DNA from: Stenotrophomonas maltophilia R551-3
Lineage (GTDB): Bacteria > Pseudomonadota > Gammaproteobacteria > Xanthomonadales > Xanthomonadaceae
Direction: 5' to 3'
Length of the DNA: 64,000 nt
Assembly: GCF_000020665.1 (NCBI RefSeq)
Contig: NC_011071.1
Coordinates: 124,001 to 188,000 of the forward strand
Below are positions 20,001 through 26,000 of this stretch, piece after piece. A program made the translations under genes and the position numbers. The notes beneath the pieces are model-generated. The model made no database searches. It had not been told where the DNA came from and worked only from the letters and a program-made list of their open reading frames with translations. The stretch's first letter is position 1, and each line of letters starts with the position of its first letter.

Positions 20001-23000
20001 CCACCGACCTGCGTGATGGCACGCTGTCCGCTGCCCGCATCGCTGTGGATACCGGCACGCTGCTCAACGCGGGCGGTTCGATCATCGCCTCCGGCACTGA
20101 TGCGTTGAAGGTGTCTGCGCGCGACCGGCTGGACAACAGCGGTGGCACGCTTGCCGGCAATGGCGCGCTGGATCTGCGCAGCGCGCAACTGCTCAACAAC
20201 CTGGGTACGATCCAGGCCGCCGGCAGCGGCAGCAGCACCTTGGCGATCACCCATGCGCTGGAGAATCGCGGTGGTCGCATCCTGACCACGGGCGATGCAG
20301 GCATCAGCGCGGGCACGCTCGACAATCGCGGCGGCACCGTGCACAGCGATGGCAACAGCGCGCTGACCGTGCGCGTTGACGGCCTGCTCGACAACAGCGA
20401 CAAGGGCACCCTGTCTGCGGGGGGCGCGTTGCTGGCCGAGGCACAGGCCATCAACAACAGCAGCGGTACCGTGGCGGCAGGGCAGAACCTGCAGCTGACC
20501 AGTGCCGATCTGCTGCGCAACGAAGGCGGCCTGGTCCAGGCCGGCAAGCACCTGCAGGTCTCGGCCAGCGGCGTGAACAACAACAGTGGCCGGATCATCG
20601 CCAACGACCTGCAGCTGGATACCCGCGGGCAGGCGCTGGACAACCGCAGCGGCATCATTGCCAGCCTTTCCGGAAATGCAGCGCTGCGCAGTGGTGCGCT
20701 GGACAACACCGGTGGCCTGCTGCAGTCGGCGGCAGCGCTCAGCATCGACACCTCCGGACAGCGGCTGACCAATGCCGCTTCCAATGGCAACGGCATCGTC
20801 AGCAGTGGCACGCTGCAGATCCGCAGTGGCGATCTGGACAATCGAGGCGGCTCGGTGTTCGCCAAGGCCGGCGTCGACGTGCAGGCCGTCAACATCGACA
20901 ACAGTGGCGGCGGCTCGCTGGTGAGTGCAGCCGACCTGCTGCTGCGCGCGCAGCAGCTGGCCAACAGCGGTGGCAGCGTGACCGCCGGTGGCAATGCCGA
21001 CATCGGTTTGCAGGGCGCCCTGCTCAACAGTGGCGGGCTGGTGGCGGCGACCGGCCGCCTCGACCTGCAGGCCGGTTACATCGACAACCGCAATACGCTC
21101 AGCCAGGCCAATGGCCCTGCGCTGGGCTTGCAGGGCAAGAACCTGCAGGTGACCACCGGCAACCTGGACAACCAGAACGGCCAGGTGATTGCCGACAACC
21201 TGCTGCTGCAGGTGAACCAGCGCCTGGACAACAGCGGTGGCCAGGTGTCGGCGGCGCTGACCTCCGATGTCCGCGCCGATACCTTGGTCAACAGCGGCGG
21301 CACCCTGGTGGCCGGCAGGCAGCAGACCCTCCGCACCCGCGAAATCATCGGTGATGGCCGGCTGATGTCGCAGGGTGACATGACCCTGGAGCTGGGCCAG
21401 AGCCACACCAACCGTGGCGAGATGGTGGCCAACGGCACGCTGAGCCTGTCCATCCACGGCAACCTGGACAACAGCGGCAAGCTGGCGGGTGCCAACGTCA
21501 ACATCAATGCCGGCAACATCACCAACGCCTCCACCGGCGAGATCAGCAGCATCGGCCTGACCCGCCTGGCAGCGGGCGGCGCACTGGTCAACTACGGCCT
21601 GCTGGACGGCAACGTCACCCACATCACCGCCGCGAGCGTCGACAACATCGGCAGCGGCCGCATCTACGGTGACCGTGTCGCCATCCAGGCGGGCTCGCTC
21701 AACAACCTCGCCGCCAACATCGGCGGCGTGGACCGTGCAGGCACCATCGCCGCGCGCCAGCGTCTGGACCTGGGCGTCGGCACGCTGACCAACAGCGGCA
21801 AGAGCCTGATCTTCAGTGATGGCGACGCCGCGATCGGCGGCGCCCTGAACGGCCTGGGCGCGGTAGGCAGTGCCCAGAAGGTGGACAACATCGGTTCCAC
21901 CATCGAGGTCAGCGGCAATCTGGACCTGTCCGCGCTGGCGGTGAACAACATCCGCGAGAACGTGGTCGTGGAGAAGGTCACCACCGTGCATGCACCGGTC
22001 CGGCTGGAGCAGCCCGGCTGGTTCAAGAACGCCACCAACAACAACCGTGATTTCCGCGCGACGTCGAACTACCAGCCGTACGAGATCTACTACCTCGATC
22101 CGTCGGACATCCTTGAAGACACCCCCTATGTCACCCCGGATGGCCAGCAGATCCGCAAGGCGGTTATCCGGCTGACCAGCAACACCAGTGCCTACGCCTT
22201 CGCCCGCGGTGGCGCGTACGGTGCGCGCGCGTCGCGCGAGCGCCTGAACGTGCAGGACGGCACCGTCACGGTCTACTACGTCGGCCGTGCAGACAACCGC
22301 AGCAACCCCGATCAGCTCGGCGCTGGTGCGGAAGATCCCTTCCGCGACCTGTCCACCCGCGGTCCCGGTTCGCCGCCGATCGAGTACGTGACCGATACCC
22401 TCAGGTACAACAACGCCTACGGTACCTGCACCACCACCTGCGTGCAGATCATCACCTATCCGGACTATGACAATCCGGAATCGATGCTGATCAACATGCA
22501 GCGTCATACCCAGGACACCAGCGGCAACGAGAAGACCCGCGTTGCCACCCGCACCACCGTGGAAGATGTGGTGGTTTCGGCAGGCAACAACGCGGTGATC
22601 AATGCAGGCGGCAACATGCGGATCAGCACCGATCGGCTGGAGAACCGGTTCGCCAACATCGCCGCGGGTCGCGACCTGGCCATTGTCGGCCTGAACCGTG
22701 ACCAGTCCGAGGTGATCAACGCAGCCGAGCAGCTGACCCGCACCAGCACGTTCGACAACGTGTCCATCACCTACGGTGGCTCCTCCAGCCGCTGGAAGGC
22801 GGCCCCCATCACCGAGAAGACCGGTGCGCTGGGTTCGTCGATAACGGCGGGCGGCAAGCTCACCATTGATGTCGGCAACCTGCGCAACGACAACACCGGT
22901 GGCAGTAACCCCAACGCCGGTGGTGGCAAGGGCACGGCACAGCTGGATACCGGCGGCCGCGGTGCGGGTGCGGTCGGTCCGGGCGCGGGCAGCGTGCAGG

Positions 23001-26000
23001 GGCCTGGCCAGAGCACCGGCCAGGGTGCGGGCAGCGTGGACGCGCAGGGGCCGGGCACGGCCGGCGCGGCGCAGGGCGCCAATGGCGGCCACCAGCAGGC
23101 GGTAGCCCAGGCCGACGGTGTCCGCGCGGATGCAGCCGGTGCACAGGGCCCCGGCCAGGCCGGCAATGCCGGCAGCGGTGCCGGCACGGCGCAGGACATC
23201 AGTGCGGCACAGGCCGGGCAGGCCAATGCCAATGGCCCGGCGGCGGTCCGCGCCGGGGAGCATGCCGGCAGTGGTGGCAACACCGCCGTGGAGGGCAAGC
23301 AGGCTACAACGACAACCGGGACCGACCCGCGCGTGGTGGTGACCACCAGCCCGAATGCCAGTGCACCCACCGCCAGCCTGTTCAACGTGGACGCCAACCG
23401 TGGCAATCACATCGTGGAAACCGATCCGCGCTTTGCCAGCTACCGTGATTGGCTCAGCTCGGATTACCTGCTGCAGCGCGCAGGCTTTGATCCCGCGCAG
23501 ACGCAGAAGCGCCTGGGTGACGGCTTTTATGAGCAGAAGCTGGTACGCGAGCAGATCGGCGAGCTCACCGGCCGCCGCTTCCTTACCGGCCACGGCAGCG
23601 ACGAAGAGCAGTACCGCGCGTTGCTGGAGGCAGGTGCCACTGTCGCGAGCGAATGGGGCCTGCGACCCGGCGTGGCGCTCACGGCCGAGCAGATGGCACG
23701 CCTGACCAGCGACATCGTCTGGCTGGTGGAGAAGGACGTCACCCTGGCTGATGGCTCGGTGGTCCGCGCGCTGGTCCCGCAGGTCTACCTGCGGGTGATG
23801 CCGGGCGACCTTGGCAACGACGGCGCACTGCTGGCCGGTGCCGAAGTGGACATCAAGCTGCGCGGCGACCTGGTCAACAGCGGCACGATTGCCGGCCGCC
23901 AGCTGGTCAGCATCGATGCCGGCAACATCCGCAACCTGTCCGGTGGCCAGATCAGCGGTGCCCAGGTGGGCCTGTCGGCGCGGCAGGACATCGACATCAT
24001 CGGCAGTACCGTCAAGGCCACCGATGCCCTCGCATTGAAGGCCGGCGGCAACATCACCGTGGCCTCGACCACTACGGAATGGAAGGACCAGGGCGATCGC
24101 CTGTCGCAGCAGAAGACCACGCTCGATCGGGTGGCTGGCCTGTATGTCACCAATCCCGGTGGCGATGGCGTGCTGTCGGTGGTGGCTGGCGGCGACATCG
24201 GCCTCAAGGCAGCGGAGATCCGCAATGCCGGCACCCATGGCATCACCCAGCTGGCTGCCGGTGGCAATCTGGACCTGGGCGCGCAGACGCTGGGCCAGAG
24301 CAGCGCGCTGAACCACGACAGCCGCAACTACACCAGCAACAGCCAGACCACGCACGCGGTGTCTTCGATTGAAGGCGCTGGCGATGTGCTGCTGGTCGCA
24401 GGCAAGGACATCAACCTGGCCGCAACCCGTATCAAGACCGGCGGTGGCATGGCTCTGCAGGCTGGCGGCGACATCAACAGCCAGGTACTGGTGGACAGCA
24501 GCAGCAGCGATTTCAATGCCGGTGGCAAGCGCAGTTCACTGCAGATCAGCCAGAGTGATGAGATCGTACGTGGCAGCCAGTTGTCTGCTGGTGACAATGT
24601 TGTGCTGAAAGCGACTCGCGATATCAATCTGACCGCGACCCAGGTCGCCAGTTCGGATGGCACGCTGAGCGTGGTGGCCGGTCGCGACGTCAACCTGCTC
24701 TCGGCCAGCGAGACGCATGACTTCAGCCTGGACAGCTACGACAAGAAAAAGAAGACCCTGTCGAGTACCACCACCACCCGCCACGCCGAGAGCAGCGACA
24801 GCTACGCCATTGGCACCGCTTTGCAGGGCAAGGCGGTCAATGTCAACGCGGGCCATGACCTGACCGCAGTCGGCACGGTGATCGACGCCACCGGCAACGT
24901 CACCCTGGGTGCTGGCAACAACGTGCTGATCGCCTCCGCGGAAGACCATCACAGCAGCGAGTCCAGCCAGAGCAAGAAGAAGTCCGGCTTCACCGGTGGC
25001 TTCGCCAATGGCACTGCATCGATCGGCTATGGCAGCTCGAAGAACAGCAGCAGCACCGCCGAACAGTCGACCACCCAGGTTGGTTCGGCCATCGCCTCGC
25101 GCGAAGGCAACGTGCTGATCAATGCGGGCAACCAGCTGACGATCGCGGCGTCCGACGTGGCCGCCGGCAGGGACCTGACTCTGGTTGGCAGGGACATCAA
25201 CCTGATTGCCCGCCAGGACACGGTGGATACCCAGGCCAGCCAGTCGAGCAAGTCCAGCGGGTTCTCGGTGGGCGTCACCTACGACCCGGCCAAGGCGTAC
25301 CGCACCGCACGCGACAACGCTACCGAAGGCATGGCCGACAGCGGCACGATGATGGGCCGGATTACGCGTACCGCCGAAGGCGTGGCGGCCGGCGTGTCGG
25401 CGGCCGTGCTACCGGCGATCACGGCCGGCAGCCAGAGGTCCAACAGCAACCAGAGCCACTCCAGCAGTGATGCACGGGTCAGTAACCTCAACGCGGGAGG
25501 CAATCTCACATTGATCGCCAATGGCGGCTCGATCACCAGCCAGGGCGCGCAGATGTCGGCCGAGGGTGATGCCGCGCTGCTGGCCACCAAGGACATCGTG
25601 TTCGACGTGGCGCACAACACGGAGCGCAGCAGCAGTGACAGCCGTGGCAAGGGCTGGGGTATTTCCACCAACTCGGCCGGCCTGCCATTTGGCACCAACA
25701 ACTCGCGCAGCGATGGTGCCGGACAGAGCGACACCATCACCGGTACCCAGCTGTCGGTGGGCGGTGGCGTGCGCATGGCCACCACCGAGGGTGATATCCG
25801 CCTGACCGCCGCCAACATCGCGGCCGAGAAGGACGTCAACATCCGTGCCGCAGGCGATCTCACGATCCGTAGTGGCCAGGATACGGTCGGCAATGCCAAC
25901 CGTTCGGATAGCAAGGCGATCGGCACTGTCCAGATTTCCGACACCGAGAAATTCTCCGGTTGGCATCGCGAGCAGCACCGTGACGACAGCGCGCAGGTCT

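Noticed and set aside
15400..21500. Repeats in cdiA considered as a CRISPR-like array
   Set aside because: The repeats are in-frame, coding and diverged, with no constant direct repeat or unique spacer pattern and no cas genes.
17915..24355. Very long open frame (over 2,100 codons) on the leftward strand opposite cdiA
   Set aside because: It is a mirror of the GC-rich, repeat-containing cdiA frame. The translation is low-complexity (Ala/Gly/Val/Asp/Gln-rich) with no domain, and the forward frame has clear domain order.
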